A DNA stretch of 64,000 nucleotides from Streptococcus massiliensis DSM 18628 (GCF_000380065.1 NZ_KB904387.1:1-64000); one strand, 5' to 3'. Numbered from the stretch's first letter, positions 52,442 to 63,171 are shown. Made by a program: numbers and translations. Notes: generated from the sequence alone by a model not told the origin.

Positions 52442-53625
52442 TGAACTTAAAATTATCAAATCGCGTTTTAAATATGGAAGAAAGTGTGACCTTGGCGGCA
52501 GGAGCACGGGCCAAAGCTTTGAAAGCTCAAGGGCGAGACATTCTTTCGCTGACCTTGGGAGAGCCTGATTTTCTGACGCCTGAAAATATTCGCCATGCGG
52601 CAGTGCAGGCAATCGAAGACGGGCGAGCTAGTTTTTATACGGTGACCAGCGGTCTGCCTGAGTTGAAAGCTGCTATCGTTGATTATTTTGCCAAATACTA
52701 TGGCTATCAGATTGAGCCCAATCAAGTGACGGTGGGGACAGGAGCTAAATTTTCTCTCTACACCTTCTTTATGAGCGTTATCAATCCTCTGGACGAAGTG
52801 ATTATTCCGACGCCTTACTGGGTCAGCTATGCCGACCAGATTAAAATGGCGGAAGGGCAGCCAGTCTTTGTGGAAGCAAAGGAAGCCAATCGATTCAAAA
52901 TAACGGTCGAGCAGCTGGAAGCTGCGCGGACGGACAAGACCAAGGTCTTGGTGCTCAATTCACCGTCTAATCCGACAGGTATGATTTATACGGCAGAGGA
53001 ATTGCTGGCGATTGGAAATTGGGCAGTGGAGCATGATATTCTTATTTTGGCCGACGATATTTACGGTCGCTTGGTTTATAATGGCAATCAATTTACGCCG
53101 ATTTCTAGTCTGTCGGAGGCAATTCGTAAGCAGACGATTGTCGTCAATGGTGTGTCCAAGACCTATTCTATGACTGGTTGGCGGATTGGTTACGCGGTTG
53201 GCGATGCGGAGATTATTGCAGCCATGACTAAGGTAGCAGGGCAAACGACTTCCAATCCGACAGCGGCAGCCCAATACGCTGCCATTGAAGCACTAGCTGG
53301 CTCACAAGATACCGTTGAGACCATGCGTCAAGCCTTTGAGAAGCGCCTCAATACCATTTATCCTTTGCTGGCTGAAGTACCGGGCTTTGAAGTGGTCAAG
53401 CCGCAGGGAGCCTTCTACCTGTTCCCAAATGTCAAAAAAGCCATGGAAATGAAAGGCTATACGGATGTGACCGACTTTACGACGGCTATTTTGGAAGAAG
53501 TGGGTGTTGCCTTGGTGACGGGTGCCGGCTTTGGCGCGCCAGAAAATGTGCGGCTCAGCTATGCGACCGACCTTGATACACTCAAGGAAGCGGTAGAGCG
53601 CCTCAAAAAATTTATGGAAAATTAA
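52441..53625 (+). CDS. aspC: Aspartate aminotransferase
   Basis: A 394-aa class I PLP aminotransferase (subgroup I-gamma, like Bacillus AspB). LSLTLGEPDFLTPENI at the N-terminus, the LNSPSNPTG turn, ADDIYGRLVY Asp, PLP-Lys in NGVSKTYSMTGWRIGY (about 240) and Arg in VRLSYATD. It makes aspartate, which AsnS next door is linked to through asparagine. GAGGAGG site. Confidence 0.94.
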   Translation: MNLKLSNRVLNMEESVTLAAGARAKALKAQGRDILSLTLGEPDFLTPENIRHAAVQAIEDGRASFYTVTSGLPELKAAIVDYFAKYYGYQIEPNQVTVGTGAKFSLYTFFMSVINPLDEVIIPTPYWVSYADQIKMAEGQPVFVEAKEANRFKITVEQLEAARTDKTKVLVLNSPSNPTGMIYTAEELLAIGNWAVEHDILILADDIYGRLVYNGNQFTPISSLSEAIRKQTIVVNGVSKTYSMTGWRIGYAVGDAEIIAAMTKVAGQTTSNPTAAAQYAAIEALAGSQDTVETMRQAFEKRLNTIYPLLAEVPGFEVVKPQGAFYLFPNVKKAMEMKGYTDVTDFTTAILEEVGVALVTGAGFGAPENVRLSYATDLDTLKEAVERLKKFMEN

Positions 53626-53643
53626 AGAGAAAAGAGAAAAAAC

Positions 53644-54990
53644 GTGTCGAAAAAATACATTTCAATCATTGATGTCAAAGACCATGTCGGTCAAGAAATT
53701 ACCATTGGCGCTTGGGTCGCCAATAAATCTGGCAAGGGCAAAATCGCTTTCTTGCAGCTGCGCGACGGAACGGCTTTCTTTCAAGCAGTCGCTTTTAAGC
53801 CCAACTTTATCGAAAAATTTGGCGAAGAAGAAGGCTTGGCAAAATTTGATACTATTAAAAAATTGAGCCAAGAAACTTCTGTCTTGGTGAAAGGAATTGT
53901 CAAGGAAGACGAGCGCTCTAAATTTGGCTACGAGCTGGATGTGACGGATCTTGAGGTCATTGGCGAGTCGACCGACTATCCGATTACGCCTAAGGAGCAC
54001 GGGACGGACTTCCTCATGGATCACCGTCATCTGTGGCTGCGTTCGCGCAAGCAAATGGCTATGATGCAGATTCGTAATGCCCTGATTTATGCTTCTTACG
54101 AGTTTTTTGACCAAAATGGCTTTATCAAGTTTGATAGCCCGATTTTGTCTGGCAATGCTGCTGAAAATACGACAGAGCTTTTTGAGACCGACTATTTTGG
54201 CAATCCTGCCTTTCTCAGTCAATCAGGTCAGCTTTATCTAGAAGCGGGCGCTATGGCGCTAGGGCGGGTTTTCGACTTCGGACCTGTTTTCCGCGCTGAA
54301 AAATCCAAAACGCGTCGCCACTTGACCGAATTTTGGATGATGGACGCAGAGTATCCTTTTGTCACACATGACGAGTCTTTGGATTTGCAAGAAGCCTATG
54401 TCAAAGCCTTGATTCAGGGTGTGCTTGACCGTGCGCCACAAGCCTTGGACATCTTGGAACGCAACACGGACTTACTCAAAACCTATCTTGAGCAGCCTTT
54501 CAAGCGTGTCTCTTACGATGAAGCCATTGATCTGCTTCAGGAGCATGAAAATGACGAAGATGCCGACTACGAGCATATTGAGCGCGGCGAGGATTTCGGT
54601 TCACCGCATGAGACTTGGATTTCTAATTATTTTGGTCTGCCGACCTTTATCGTTAATTACCCGGCAAGTTTCAAGGCTTTTTATATGAAGCCTGTGCCTG
54701 GCAATGAAGACCGCGTGCTCTGTGCCGATCTCCTTGCGCCAGAAGGTTATGGCGAGATTATCGGCGGCTCTGAACGGGAGACGGATTACGATAAATTGCT
54801 AGAAAAAATCAAGGAAAATGGGCTGGATCCTAAAGACTACGACTGGTATCTCCAGCTGCGCCAATACGGCTCTGTCCCTCACGCAGGCTTTGGGCTGGGC
54901 TTGGAGCGCATGGTGACCTTTGTAGCAGGTACCAAGCATATCCGCGAAGCCATTCCCTTCCCACGCATGCTGCACCGAATTAAACCATAA
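53644..54990 (+). CDS. asnS: Asparaginyl-tRNA synthetase
   Basis: A 448-aa class IIb synthetase. The N-terminal OB-fold ([20 protein letters not shown]) reads the anticodon. Catalytic motif 2 is [17 protein letters not shown] and motif 3 [13 protein letters not shown] start at 53644 with a weak AGAGAAAAGAG site. Third gene of the ypmB-aspC-asnS operon. Confidence 0.96.
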   Translation: MSKKYISIIDVKDHVGQEITIGAWVANKSGKGKIAFLQLRDGTAFFQAVAFKPNFIEKFGEEEGLAKFDTIKKLSQETSVLVKGIVKEDERSKFGYELDVTDLEVIGESTDYPITPKEHGTDFLMDHRHLWLRSRKQMAMMQIRNALIYASYEFFDQNGFIKFDSPILSGNAAENTTELFETDYFGNPAFLSQSGQLYLEAGAMALGRVFDFGPVFRAEKSKTRRHLTEFWMMDAEYPFVTHDESLDLQEAYVKALIQGVLDRAPQALDILERNTDLLKTYLEQPFKRVSYDEAIDLLQEHENDEDADYEHIERGEDFGSPHETWISNYFGLPTFIVNYPASFKAFYMKPVPGNEDRVLCADLLAPEGYGEIIGGSERETDYDKLLEKIKENGLDPKDYDWYLQLRQYGSVPHAGFGLGLERMVTFVAGTKHIREAIPFPRMLHRIKP

Positions 54991-54999
54991 AAGAAAGAA

Positions 55000-55034
55000 A
55001 ATCCTAAGTTTAGCTATTAAATTTGGGATTTTTT
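55000..55034 (+). terminator. Terminator after asnS
   Basis: AATCCTAAGTTTA / TAAATTTGGGATT stem, then TTTTTC. Confidence 0.7.
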
Positions 55035-55081
55035 CATCTCTTGAAAGGAGATGAAAACAGATATTATTTGAGTAAAAATTA

Positions 55082-55090
55082 TGGTATAAT
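55082..55090 (+). promoter_or_regulatory. Extended -10 promoter of ridA
   Basis: TGGTATAAT, 30 nt upstream of the ridA start. Confidence 0.65.
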
Positions 55091-55120
55091 GAAGTAAATA
55101 CTACTTCAAGGAGAATCAAT

Positions 55121-55501
55121 ATGGCACAAGCAATTCATACAGATAAAGCCCCTGCAGCAATCGGACCTTATGTACAAGGAAAAATCGTTGGAAATCTTTT
55201 ATTTGCCAGTGGTCAAGTTCCACTATCGCCAGAGACTGGTGAGATTATAGGTGAAACGATTCAGGAGCAAACTAAACAAGTGTTGTCAAACATCAAAGCG
55301 ATTTTAGAAGAAGCAGGGACGGATTTTGACCATGTTGTTAAGACAACTTGCTTCCTTAGTGACATGAATGATTTTGTGCCATTTAACGAAATCTACGCAA
55401 CGGCCTTTACCAAGGAATTTCCAGCTCGCTCTGCGGTGGAAGTTGCTCGCCTGCCACGTGATGTTAAGGTCGAAATCGAAGTAATTGCAGAATTGAAATA
55501 A
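55121..55501 (+). CDS. ridA: RidA family enamine/imine deaminase
   Basis: A 126-aa trimeric YjgF/YER057c/UK114 protein that hydrolyses reactive enamines from PLP enzymes. AAPAAIGPYVQGK-like N-terminus (DKAPAAIGPYVQG), FASGQVPLSPETGE, KTTCFLSDMNDF and the active-site Arg in PARSAVEVARLP. AAGGAG site. The next operon (rapZ-yvcK-whiA) begins 48 nt later. Confidence 0.95.
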   Translation: MAQAIHTDKAPAAIGPYVQGKIVGNLLFASGQVPLSPETGEIIGETIQEQTKQVLSNIKAILEEAGTDFDHVVKTTCFLSDMNDFVPFNEIYATAFTKEFPARSAVEVARLPRDVKVEIEVIAELK

Positions 55502-55549
55502 GTTGGACGCTTGTCTAACTATCCTAAGCTAGAAAAGAAAGGAGCTCTC

Positions 55550-56440
55550 ATGGCAGAAGGGAAAATTCAATTAGTTGTGGTGACTGGAATGAGTGGGGCA
55601 GGAAAAACGGTAGCGATCCAATCTTTTGAAGATCTGGGTTATTTTACTATTGATAATATGCCGCCTGCTCTTGTCTCTAAATTTATCCAGCTGGTGCAAG
55701 GAACAAAGGACGACAATAAAATTGCTCTGGTCGTGGATATGAGGAGCAGGTCTTTCTTTTCTGAAATCCAAGATGTTCTAAATGAGCTTGAAGACAATGA
55801 AGACTTGGACTTTAAAATTCTCTTCTTAGATGCGGCAGATAAGGAATTGGTGGCACGTTATAAAGAAACGCGCCGTAGCCATCCGCTAGCAGCGGACGGA
55901 CGGATTTTGGACGGTATTAAATTGGAGCGCGAACTCTTATCGCCCTTGAAAAATATCAGTCAGAATGTGGTTGATACAACAGAAATCACTCCACGAGAGC
56001 TTAGAAAGACGATTGCAGAACAATTTTCTGGCGACCAAGATCAGCAGTCTTTTCGGGTCGAAGTGGTGAGTTTTGGCTTTAAATACGGCTTGCCTCTTGA
56101 TGCGGATCTGGTTTTTGATGTGCGTTTTTTGCCCAATCCATATTATAAACCTGAGTTGCGCAATCAGACAGGACTTGATCAACCGGTCTATGACTATGTT
56201 ATGGAACATCAGGCGTCAGAGGAGTTTTATCAACATTTGCTGGCTTTAATTGAGCCAATTTTACCTGGGTACCAAAAAGAAGGAAAGTCTGTCTTGACGA
56301 TTGCTGTTGGCTGTACTGGTGGCCAACACCGCAGTGTGGCATTTGCCCATCGTCTAGCTAATGATTTAGCAAAAAATTGGCCGATAAACGAAAGTCATCG
56401 AGACAAAGATCGTCGAAAGGAGACGGTGAATCGTTCATGA
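55550..56440 (+). CDS. rapZ: RNase adapter RapZ / YvcJ nucleotide-binding protein
   Basis: A 296-aa P-loop protein. Walker A GMSGAGKT (13-20), KRRHPL-like [22 protein letters not shown] and the C-terminal [13 protein letters not shown]-type motif ([14 protein letters not shown]). In E. coli it steers small RNAs to RNase E; in Gram-positives (YvcJ) the role is less clear. Start at ATG 55550 after AAAGGAG. Overlaps yvcK by 4 nt. Confidence 0.94.
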   Translation: MAEGKIQLVVVTGMSGAGKTVAIQSFEDLGYFTIDNMPPALVSKFIQLVQGTKDDNKIALVVDMRSRSFFSEIQDVLNELEDNEDLDFKILFLDAADKELVARYKETRRSHPLAADGRILDGIKLERELLSPLKNISQNVVDTTEITPRELRKTIAEQFSGDQDQQSFRVEVVSFGFKYGLPLDADLVFDVRFLPNPYYKPELRNQTGLDQPVYDYVMEHQASEEFYQHLLALIEPILPGYQKEGKSVLTIAVGCTGGQHRSVAFAHRLANDLAKNWPINESHRDKDRRKETVNRS

Positions 56441-57414
56441 GAAAGCCTAAAATTACAGTTATTGGTGGCGGAACGGGAATCTCTGTGATTTTAAACAGTC
56501 TGCGCAAAAAAGATGTGGAGATTGCTGCTATTGTGACGGTAGCCGATGATGGGGGAAGTTCTGGCGAGTTGCGTAAAAACATGCAACAGCTAACTCCACC
56601 AGGAGATTTACGAAATGTTCTTGTCGCTTTGTCTGACATGCCTCGTTTTTACGAGCGAGTTTTTCAATATCGCTTTGCTGACGAAGATGGTCCACTAGCT
56701 GGTCATCCGCTAGGAAATCTCATCATAGCTGGGATTTCTGAAATGCAGGGCTCAACCTACAATGCCATGCAACTCTTGACGAAATTTTTCCATACGACTG
56801 GTAAAATTTATCCGTCAAGTGATGATCCCTTGACGCTACACGCTGTTTTTACTGATGGTATTGAAGTGGCGGGTGAGAGCCATATTGCTGAGCATGAAGG
56901 CATGATTGATCACGTTTATGTGACAAAGACATTAGACGGTGGGAAGCCTGAAGCGAGCCGTAAGGTAGTGCAAACGATTATGGAAAGTGATATGGTGGTG
57001 CTAGGTCCGGGATCTCTGTTCACCTCCATTTTACCCAATCTGGTCATAGAAGAAATCGGCCAAGCACTGCTAGAGACAGAAGCCGAGGTGGCTTACGTTT
57101 GCAATATCATGACTCAACGTGGGGAAACGGAGCATTTCAGTGATAGCGACCATGTGGCGGTACTTCAGAGTCACCTAGGGCGACCCTTTATTGATACCGT
57201 TTTGGTCAATATCGAACAGGTACCAAAAGAATATATGAATAGCAATCAATTTGATGAATACTTGGTTCAGGTTGAACATGATTTTGTTGGGCTTTCTGCA
57301 CTGGTGCCACGCGTTATCTCGTCAAATTTCCTACGTTTGGAGAATGGCGGAGCCTTTCATGATGGGGATTTGCTGGCTGATGAGCTTATGCAGATTATCA
57401 AGGTGCGCAAATGA
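56437..57414 (+). CDS. yvcK: YvcK, gluconeogenesis/cell-wall regulatory protein
   Basis: A 325-aa CofD-like protein: [56 protein letters not shown] and [17 protein letters not shown]. YvcK binds UDP-sugars and controls carbon flow into the envelope in Firmicutes. Start at 56437 with AAAGGAG; ATGA overlap with rapZ and with whiA. Confidence 0.94.
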   Translation: MRKPKITVIGGGTGISVILNSLRKKDVEIAAIVTVADDGGSSGELRKNMQQLTPPGDLRNVLVALSDMPRFYERVFQYRFADEDGPLAGHPLGNLIIAGISEMQGSTYNAMQLLTKFFHTTGKIYPSSDDPLTLHAVFTDGIEVAGESHIAEHEGMIDHVYVTKTLDGGKPEASRKVVQTIMESDMVVLGPGSLFTSILPNLVIEEIGQALLETEAEVAYVCNIMTQRGETEHFSDSDHVAVLQSHLGRPFIDTVLVNIEQVPKEYMNSNQFDEYLVQVEHDFVGLSALVPRVISSNFLRLENGGAFHDGDLLADELMQIIKVRK

Positions 57415-58322
57415 GTTTTACCATCCAAGTTAAAGAAGAACTCCTAGGGATTAATCAACCGCAAAAGAGTGAGTTGGCAGCGATTATCAAGTTGTCAGGC
57501 AGTCTTGGGATTGCTACGGCTGGTTTGAATTTATCTGTTACGACAGAAAATGCCAAAATTGCTCGTCACATCTACGAATTGCTGTTACACTTTTATCAAG
57601 TGAAAGCCGAAATTCGCCATCATCAGAAAACAAATTTACGAAAAAATCGGGTCTATACTGTTTTTTTAGACAATGGTGTAGAGGAGATCTTGGCGGATTT
57701 ACAGTTGGCAGATTCTTTTTTTGGAATTGAAACAGGGATCTCCGAGCAGATTTTAGCTGACGAAGAAGCCAGCAGAGCCTATCTGCGGGGAGCTTTTCTC
57801 TCAAATGGCAGCATTCGTGATCCAGAATCGGGTCGCTATCAGCTAGAAATCGTCTCTGTCTATCTGGACCACGCCGAGGACTTGGCTAGCTTGATGCAGC
57901 ATTTTCTTCTACCAGCAAAGACAATTGAGCGTAAGCGTGGTGCAGTGACCTATCTCCAACGTGCAGAAGATATCATGGATTTTCTCATCGTAATCGGTGC
58001 GATGGAGGGGATGCAGACCTTTGAAGGAATCAAACTTTTGCGTGAAACCCGCAACGACCTTAACCGTGCAAACAATGCTGAAACTGCCAATATTGCGCGC
58101 ACAGTTGCTGCAAGTGTGAAGATTATTCACAATATAGCCAAGATTAGAGATAGTATCGGTCTAGAAAGTCTGCCGCTAGATTTGCAGGAAGTTGCACATC
58201 TACGCCTGCAGCACCCTGACTATTCTATTCAGCAGTTGGCCGATAGCTTGACAAAGCCTCTGACCAAGAGTGGTGTCAATCACCGCCTGCGTAAAATTAA
58301 TAAGATTGCAGAAGAATTATAA
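57411..58322 (+). CDS. whiA: WhiA, LAGLIDADG-like DNA-binding protein
   Basis: A 303-aa protein. The N-terminal LAGLIDADG-like domain ([26 protein letters not shown]) lacks endonuclease acid residues, as usual. The C-terminal helix-turn-helix is [21 protein letters not shown]. In Firmicutes WhiA affects division and chromosome segregation. End of the rapZ-yvcK-whiA operon. Confidence 0.95.
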   Translation: MSFTIQVKEELLGINQPQKSELAAIIKLSGSLGIATAGLNLSVTTENAKIARHIYELLLHFYQVKAEIRHHQKTNLRKNRVYTVFLDNGVEEILADLQLADSFFGIETGISEQILADEEASRAYLRGAFLSNGSIRDPESGRYQLEIVSVYLDHAEDLASLMQHFLLPAKTIERKRGAVTYLQRAEDIMDFLIVIGAMEGMQTFEGIKLLRETRNDLNRANNAETANIARTVAASVKIIHNIAKIRDSIGLESLPLDLQEVAHLRLQHPDYSIQQLADSLTKPLTKSGVNHRLRKINKIAEEL

Positions 58323-58354
58323 AACCTCAGATTTTATTTGATCTGAGGTTTTTG
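58323..58354. terminator. Bidirectional terminator after whiA
   Basis: AACCTCAGAT / ATCTGAGGTT, a perfect 10-bp stem with T-tracts on both sides. Confidence 0.8.
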
Positions 58355-58405
58355 TGTATAACATTAAAATGATCTGAATCTATTTGCGGAAGAACTTATC
58401 TGAGT

Positions 58406-59374
58406 TTATAGACTTGTTGAATGTTTCGGCTGAACTTTTTGGTCTGGGTAAATGTAGTTCATGGCATTGTTGACAGCGGTAGGAGCTTCACCTAAACCTG
58501 TCGCTATTAAATCAACCTTGCCCTCGTAACTGCAACAATCGCCAATTGCATAAATGCCTACGAGAGAGCTTTCTTGCTTACTATTTACAATGATTTTGTG
58601 GCGATTTAGCTCCAGCCCCCAATTTTTGAGATTGCCAACAGACGACTTAAAGCCGTAATTGACAAAGAGATGGTCGAGCGGAATCAGTTCTGTTTCTTGG
58701 CTTTTCACTTTTGAGATTTCTAGGTGGGTCAAATGCCCGTTTGCGCCGATTAGTTTGCTTGGCACATAAGGAGTTTTAATGCTTACATTAGAATTTTTTA
58801 GCTCGGAAACGCTGTGCTCCAGAGCACGGAAATTGTCTCTCCGGTGGATGATAGTGGTTGGTGCGATCTTTTCAAAAGCGAGCGACCAATCGACAGCAGA
58901 GTCGCCACCACCTAGCACAACAACTTGTTTATCTGCATATTGTTGGATATTGGCTACGTGATAGTGAATATTGTCAAATTCCTCAGCGCCTTCTAGTTCC
59001 AAAGCGCGTGGTTTAAAGGCGCCACCACCCATAGCGATAATGATCGTTTTTGACTGATGTTGCCCTTTATTTGTCTTAATAGTGAAAAGATCATTTTTTT
59101 TGACGATGTCTTCTGCCGTTTCATTGAGGCAAATATCCGTTTCAAAGGTCTCCAACTGCTCAATCAAACGATTAGTTAGTTCTTCGCCAGTCAGATTGAT
59201 AAAGGCTGGAACATCAAGTATTTTCTTTTCAGGATAGAGAATAGCGGGTTGTCCGCCAAGCTGTGGAAGAGAATCAATCAGTTTGACACGAGCTTTTCGC
59301 ATATGAGCATAAAAGGCTGCAAAAAGTCCAACAGGACCGCCACCAATAATGGTAATATCATAAATTTCAGACAT
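58406..59374 (-). CDS. Ferredoxin/flavodoxin-NADP+ reductase (TrxR-like type)
   Basis: A 322-aa flavoprotein of the YumC/FNR2 family. FAD loop IIGGGPVGLFAAFYAH, NADP loop VVVLGGGDSAVDWSL, and FAD motif IYAIGDCC. It lacks the CxxC of thioredoxin reductase, which distinguishes it. It would pass electrons from NADPH to ferredoxin or flavodoxin; a flavodoxin is encoded at 16.4 kb. GAGGAGAA before ATG 59374 on the minus strand. Confidence 0.92.
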   Translation of the reverse strand: MSEIYDITIIGGGPVGLFAAFYAHMRKARVKLIDSLPQLGGQPAILYPEKKILDVPAFINLTGEELTNRLIEQLETFETDICLNETAEDIVKKNDLFTIKTNKGQHQSKTIIIAMGGGAFKPRALELEGAEEFDNIHYHVANIQQYADKQVVVLGGGDSAVDWSLAFEKIAPTTIIHRRDNFRALEHSVSELKNSNVSIKTPYVPSKLIGANGHLTHLEISKVKSQETELIPLDHLFVNYGFKSSVGNLKNWGLELNRHKIIVNSKQESSLVGIYAIGDCCSYEGKVDLIATGLGEAPTAVNNAMNYIYPDQKVQPKHSTSL

Positions 59375-59506
59375 GAATTTCTCCTCGGTTAAAATAAAAC
59401 TATTTCTAGTCTATCATATTTTGAGGCAAATGGCATGGTTTTGGAGAGGAAATTCTATTTTCTCTGATTGATTTGACATTTTTTGAAAGTTTTTGATAGA
59501 AAATGC

Positions 59507-59554
59507 TTGACTTTTATCTAAAACTGAGTATAATGAAAACTGTAAACGATTGCA
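59507..59554 (+). promoter_or_regulatory. fru operon promoter with a CcpA cre site
   Basis: TTGACT (59507-59512), 16-nt spacer, TATAAT (59529-59534). TGTAAACGATTGCA (59541-59554) overlaps the start site and matches the cre consensus TGWNANCGNTNWCA at all but one position, so glucose repression through CcpA is expected. Confidence 0.75.
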
Positions 59555-59567
59555 GGGAGGTGTTATT

Positions 59568-60311
59568 ATCTTAAAATCAGAGCGTAAGCAGGTGATTTTG
59601 GATACCGTTAACCGTGACCGCATTGTATCTCTGGAAAGTTTGGTACAGATGCTTTCGACCTCTGAATCCACCGTTCGTAGGGATTTGGATGAACTTGAGA
59701 GTGAACATAAACTTCGTCGAGTTCATGGTGGTGCAGAAAGTTTGCAGCCGCTTCAGGCTGAAGAAACCAATCAGCAAAAATCTATCAAAAACGTTCAAGA
59801 AAAACTTCGTGTTGCACGAAAAGCAGCGACTTATATTCAGGATTATGATGTGATTTTTATTGATGCTGGAACAACCAATGAGCTGTTAGTTAATGAGATT
59901 CAGGCACAAAAGGTAACGGTTGTCACTAATTCTATTCACCATGCGACTCAACTTGTTGAGCGAGGAATAGATACAGTTATTATCGGGGGGTTAGTTAAGA
60001 GCGCCACAGACGCAAGTATTGGGGGAGCAGCACTAAACCAGATTGGTCAACTGAATTTTGATAAGGCTTTTATCGGAATGAATGGAATTGATGAAGGTTT
60101 TTTCACTACTCCAGAAATGGAAGAAGGCGCGATTAAGCGAGCGATTTTAGAAAACGCCAAACAGACCTATGTGCTGGTGGATCATTCTAAAATTGGACAA
60201 ACTTCTTTTGTTAAGGTGGCACCTGTTGCTAGAGCAAGTATCATTACCAATAAATCCGATGGAGAACTTATTAAAAAGCTAAAAGGAAAGACAGAGGTAA
60301 TCGAGGCATGA
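59568..60311 (+). CDS. fruR: DeoR-family fructose operon repressor FruR
   Basis: A 247-aa DeoR regulator. The helix-turn-helix VSLESLVQMLSTSESTVRRDL and the DLDELESEHKLRRVHGGAE signature lie near the N-terminus. The sugar-phosphate sensor domain follows (FIDAGTTNELL, VTNSIHHA, GMNGIDEGFFTT). GGGAGG (59555-59560) points to ATC 59568, in front of LKSERKQ where homologues have Met; ATT 59565 is the other choice. The only in-frame TTG (59550) precedes the binding site. It is coupled to fruB (ATGA) and is expected to respond to fructose-1-phosphate. Confidence 0.88.
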   Translation: MLKSERKQVILDTVNRDRIVSLESLVQMLSTSESTVRRDLDELESEHKLRRVHGGAESLQPLQAEETNQQKSIKNVQEKLRVARKAATYIQDYDVIFIDAGTTNELLVNEIQAQKVTVVTNSIHHATQLVERGIDTVIIGGLVKSATDASIGGAALNQIGQLNFDKAFIGMNGIDEGFFTTPEMEEGAIKRAILENAKQTYVLVDHSKIGQTSFVKVAPVARASIITNKSDGELIKKLKGKTEVIEA

Positions 60312-61219
60312 TTTATACAGTCACACTTAACCCTTCTATTGACTACATTGTCCGTCTGGACGAGGTCAAGGTCGGTAGTGTAAATCGCATGGACAGCGAT
60401 GATAAATTTGCCGGCGGCAAGGGTATCAACGTTAGTCGGGTGCTCAAGCGCCTAGGCATTGACAGTACAGCGACTGGTTTTATCGGTGGTTTTACTGGTA
60501 AGTTTATTACAGATATTCTTGAAAGTGAGAAAATTGCAACGAATTTTGTTCAAGTAGCAGAAGATACGCGTATCAATGTCAAGATTAAGGCGGATGCAGA
60601 AACGGAAATCAATGGCACAGGGCCAACGATTGCTCCTGAAAATTTGGCGGATTTGGAAAGCATTCTTTCTTCCCTGACCGCAGAAGACACCGTCGTTTTT
60701 GCTGGCAGCAGTCCTAAAAATTTGGGCAACGCTATCTACAAGGAGCTCATCGGTTTGGCTCGTAAGACAGGGGCGCAGGTTGTCTGCGACTTTGAGGGAC
60801 AGACACTTCTCGACTCTTTGGACTTCCAGCCGCTTTTAGTCAAACCAAATAATCATGAACTGGGCGATATTTTCGGTGTGACCCTGACAGACTTGCCAGA
60901 CATCGAAAAATACGCGCGTCAGCTTTTGGACAAGGGAGCGCAGCAGGTCATTATTTCTATGGCGGGCGACGGGGCTCTTTTGGTCACTCGAGACGGCTCT
61001 TACTTCGCTAAACCTATCAAGGGCACAGTGAAAAATTCTGTCGGCGCTGGCGACTCCATGGTGGCTGGCTTTACAGGAGAATTGGTGCGGACAGGCGACG
61101 TCCTTTCAGCTTTCAAATGGGGAGTGGCTTGCGGAACGGCAACTACCTTCTCAGACGACTTAGCAAGCGCTGATTACATTAACGAAATTTATGGAAAAGT
61201 AGAGGTAGAAAAACTATGA
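60308..61219 (+). CDS. fruB: 1-phosphofructokinase
   Basis: A 303-aa PfkB-family kinase that makes fructose-1,6-bisphosphate from the fructose-1-phosphate delivered by FruA. MIYTVTLNPSIDYIV start, FAGGKGINVSRVL (sugar site) and the catalytic GAGDSMVAGF near residue 255. Overlaps fruR and fruA by 4 nt each, the standard fruRBA operon. Confidence 0.95.
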   Translation: MIYTVTLNPSIDYIVRLDEVKVGSVNRMDSDDKFAGGKGINVSRVLKRLGIDSTATGFIGGFTGKFITDILESEKIATNFVQVAEDTRINVKIKADAETEINGTGPTIAPENLADLESILSSLTAEDTVVFAGSSPKNLGNAIYKELIGLARKTGAQVVCDFEGQTLLDSLDFQPLLVKPNNHELGDIFGVTLTDLPDIEKYARQLLDKGAQQVIISMAGDGALLVTRDGSYFAKPIKGTVKNSVGAGDSMVAGFTGELVRTGDVLSAFKWGVACGTATTFSDDLASADYINEIYGKVEVEKL

Positions 61220-63165
61220 AAATTCAAGACTTACTGAATAAGAATGTCATGATTTTAGATTTGCAGGCGACTGAAAAAATAGCTGCCATTGAAGAAATGA
61301 TTCACAAACTGGTAGACCAAGGTGTGGTAACAGACTTTGAAGCTTTCAAAGAAGGAATTTTAGCACGTGAAGCCTTGACTTCAACGGGGCTCGGTGACGG
61401 GATTGCCATGCCCCACAGCAAAAATGCAGCGGTTAAAGAAGCGACAGTTCTCTTTGCTAAGTCAAACAAGGGTGTGGACTATGAGAGTTTGGACGGTCAA
61501 CCAACTGACCTTTTCTTCATGATTGCAGCGCCAGAAGGTGCCAACGATACGCACTTGGCAGCCTTGGCTGAGTTGTCCCAATACTTGATGAAAGATGGCT
61601 TTGCTGATAAATTGCGCCAAGTGACTTCTCCTGACGAAGTGTTTGCGCTCTTTGACAGTGCTGAAGAAAAAGCAGAAGAGCCCGCAACTGTTGAGCCTGC
61701 TGCTGAGGGGAGCGACTTCCTCGTTGCAGTTACTGCTTGTACGACAGGGATTGCCCATACTTATATGGCACAAGAAGCCTTGCAAAAAGTGGCTGCTGAG
61801 CTGGGCGTTGGTATCAAGGTCGAAACCAACGGTGCCAGCGGTATTGGCAACAAACTGACAGCAGAAGACATCGCTAGGGCCAAAGGTGTTATCGTTGCGG
61901 CTGACAAGGCAGTGGAAATGGAACGCTTTGACGGTAAACCATTGGTACAGCGCCCTGTTGCAGACGGTATCAGAAAGACAGAAGAGTTGATTAACTTAGC
62001 TCTTTCTGGCCAAGCACCAATTTATCATGCCAGCCACAAGGGAGAAGCTGCTTCAACGACTTCTTCAGCTGGTGCAGGTCTTTACAAGCACTTGATGAGC
62101 GGTGTCAGTCAAATGTTGCCATTCGTTATCGGTGGCGGTATCTTGATTGCTCTTGCTTTCCTCTTTGACCAATTTATGGGTGTGCCACAAGACCAGTTGG
62201 CTCAGCTAGGTAGTTACCACGAAATTGCAGCCCTCTTTAAGAGCATTGGTGGCGCAGCCTTTGGCTTTATGCTTCCAGTTCTTGCGGGTTACATTGCTTA
62301 CTCAATCGCTGAAAAACCAGGTCTTGCTCCTGGATTTGTGGCAGGTGCTCTAGCAGCGTCAGGTGCGGCTTTTGGTAAAGTTCCTTTTGCTTCAGGAGGA
62401 AAAGAAACTTTAGCTTTGGTTGGTATTCCGTCCGGTTTCCTTGGAGCTCTTGTTGGTGGTTTCCTGGCTGGTTATGCGGTTAATTTCCTTAAGAAAGCCC
62501 TCAAAGGCTTGCCAAAATCGCTGGAAGGTATCAAATCAATCCTGCTCTATCCACTTCTTGGTACAGCAGTGACAGGCTTCCTTATGCTTGCGGTCAATAT
62601 TCCAATGGCTGCAATCAATACTGGCTTGAACGGTTTCCTTGAAGGCCTAAGCGGAACATCAGCTGTCCTTTTGGGACTGGTCGTTGGTGGAATGATGGCA
62701 ATCGACATGGGTGGACCTTTCAACAAGGCGGCCTACATCTTTGGTACAGGTACCTTGGCAGCGACTGTCTCAACGGGTGGTTCAGTCGTTATGGCAGCCG
62801 TTATGGCAGGTGGTATGGTTCCTCCGCTCGCGGTCTTTGTCGCAACTCTGCTCTTTAGAAATAAATTCACCGAAGAAGAACGCAACTCAGGTATTACCAA
62901 TATTGTTATGGGTCTGTCCTTCATTACAGAAGGTGCTATTCCATTTGGTGCTGCTGACCCAGCGCGCGCCATTCCAAGTTTTGTCGCAGGTTCTGCTCTT
63001 ACAGGTGCCTTGGTCGGTCTGGCAGGTATCAAGCTCATGGCGCCACACGGTGGTATCTTCGTTATTGGTCTAACAACCAATCCGCTTCTTTACCTGCTCT
63101 TTGTTCTAGTCGGAGCAGTAGTCAGCGGTATCCTCTTTGGAGCACTTCGTAAACCATTGAAATAA
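61216..63165 (+). CDS. fruA: PTS fructose-specific EIIABC
   Basis: A 649-aa membrane transporter that imports and phosphorylates fructose to fructose-1-phosphate. IIA domain (1-150) with phospho-His67 in GDGIAMPHSKN. IIB (about 167-265) with phospho-Cys175 in AVTACTTGIAHTYMA. IIC (about 290-645) with some ten helices, GGGILIALAFLFDQF and ITEGAIPFGAADPAR. Linkers are Ala/Glu-rich. Last gene of fruRBA. Confidence 0.95.
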   Translation: MKIQDLLNKNVMILDLQATEKIAAIEEMIHKLVDQGVVTDFEAFKEGILAREALTSTGLGDGIAMPHSKNAAVKEATVLFAKSNKGVDYESLDGQPTDLFFMIAAPEGANDTHLAALAELSQYLMKDGFADKLRQVTSPDEVFALFDSAEEKAEEPATVEPAAEGSDFLVAVTACTTGIAHTYMAQEALQKVAAELGVGIKVETNGASGIGNKLTAEDIARAKGVIVAADKAVEMERFDGKPLVQRPVADGIRKTEELINLALSGQAPIYHASHKGEAASTTSSAGAGLYKHLMSGVSQMLPFVIGGGILIALAFLFDQFMGVPQDQLAQLGSYHEIAALFKSIGGAAFGFMLPVLAGYIAYSIAEKPGLAPGFVAGALAASGAAFGKVPFASGGKETLALVGIPSGFLGALVGGFLAGYAVNFLKKALKGLPKSLEGIKSILLYPLLGTAVTGFLMLAVNIPMAAINTGLNGFLEGLSGTSAVLLGLVVGGMMAIDMGGPFNKAAYIFGTGTLAATVSTGGSVVMAAVMAGGMVPPLAVFVATLLFRNKFTEEERNSGITNIVMGLSFITEGAIPFGAADPARAIPSFVAGSALTGALVGLAGIKLMAPHGGIFVIGLTTNPLLYLLFVLVGAVVSGILFGALRKPLK

Positions 63166-63171
63166 TTAATC

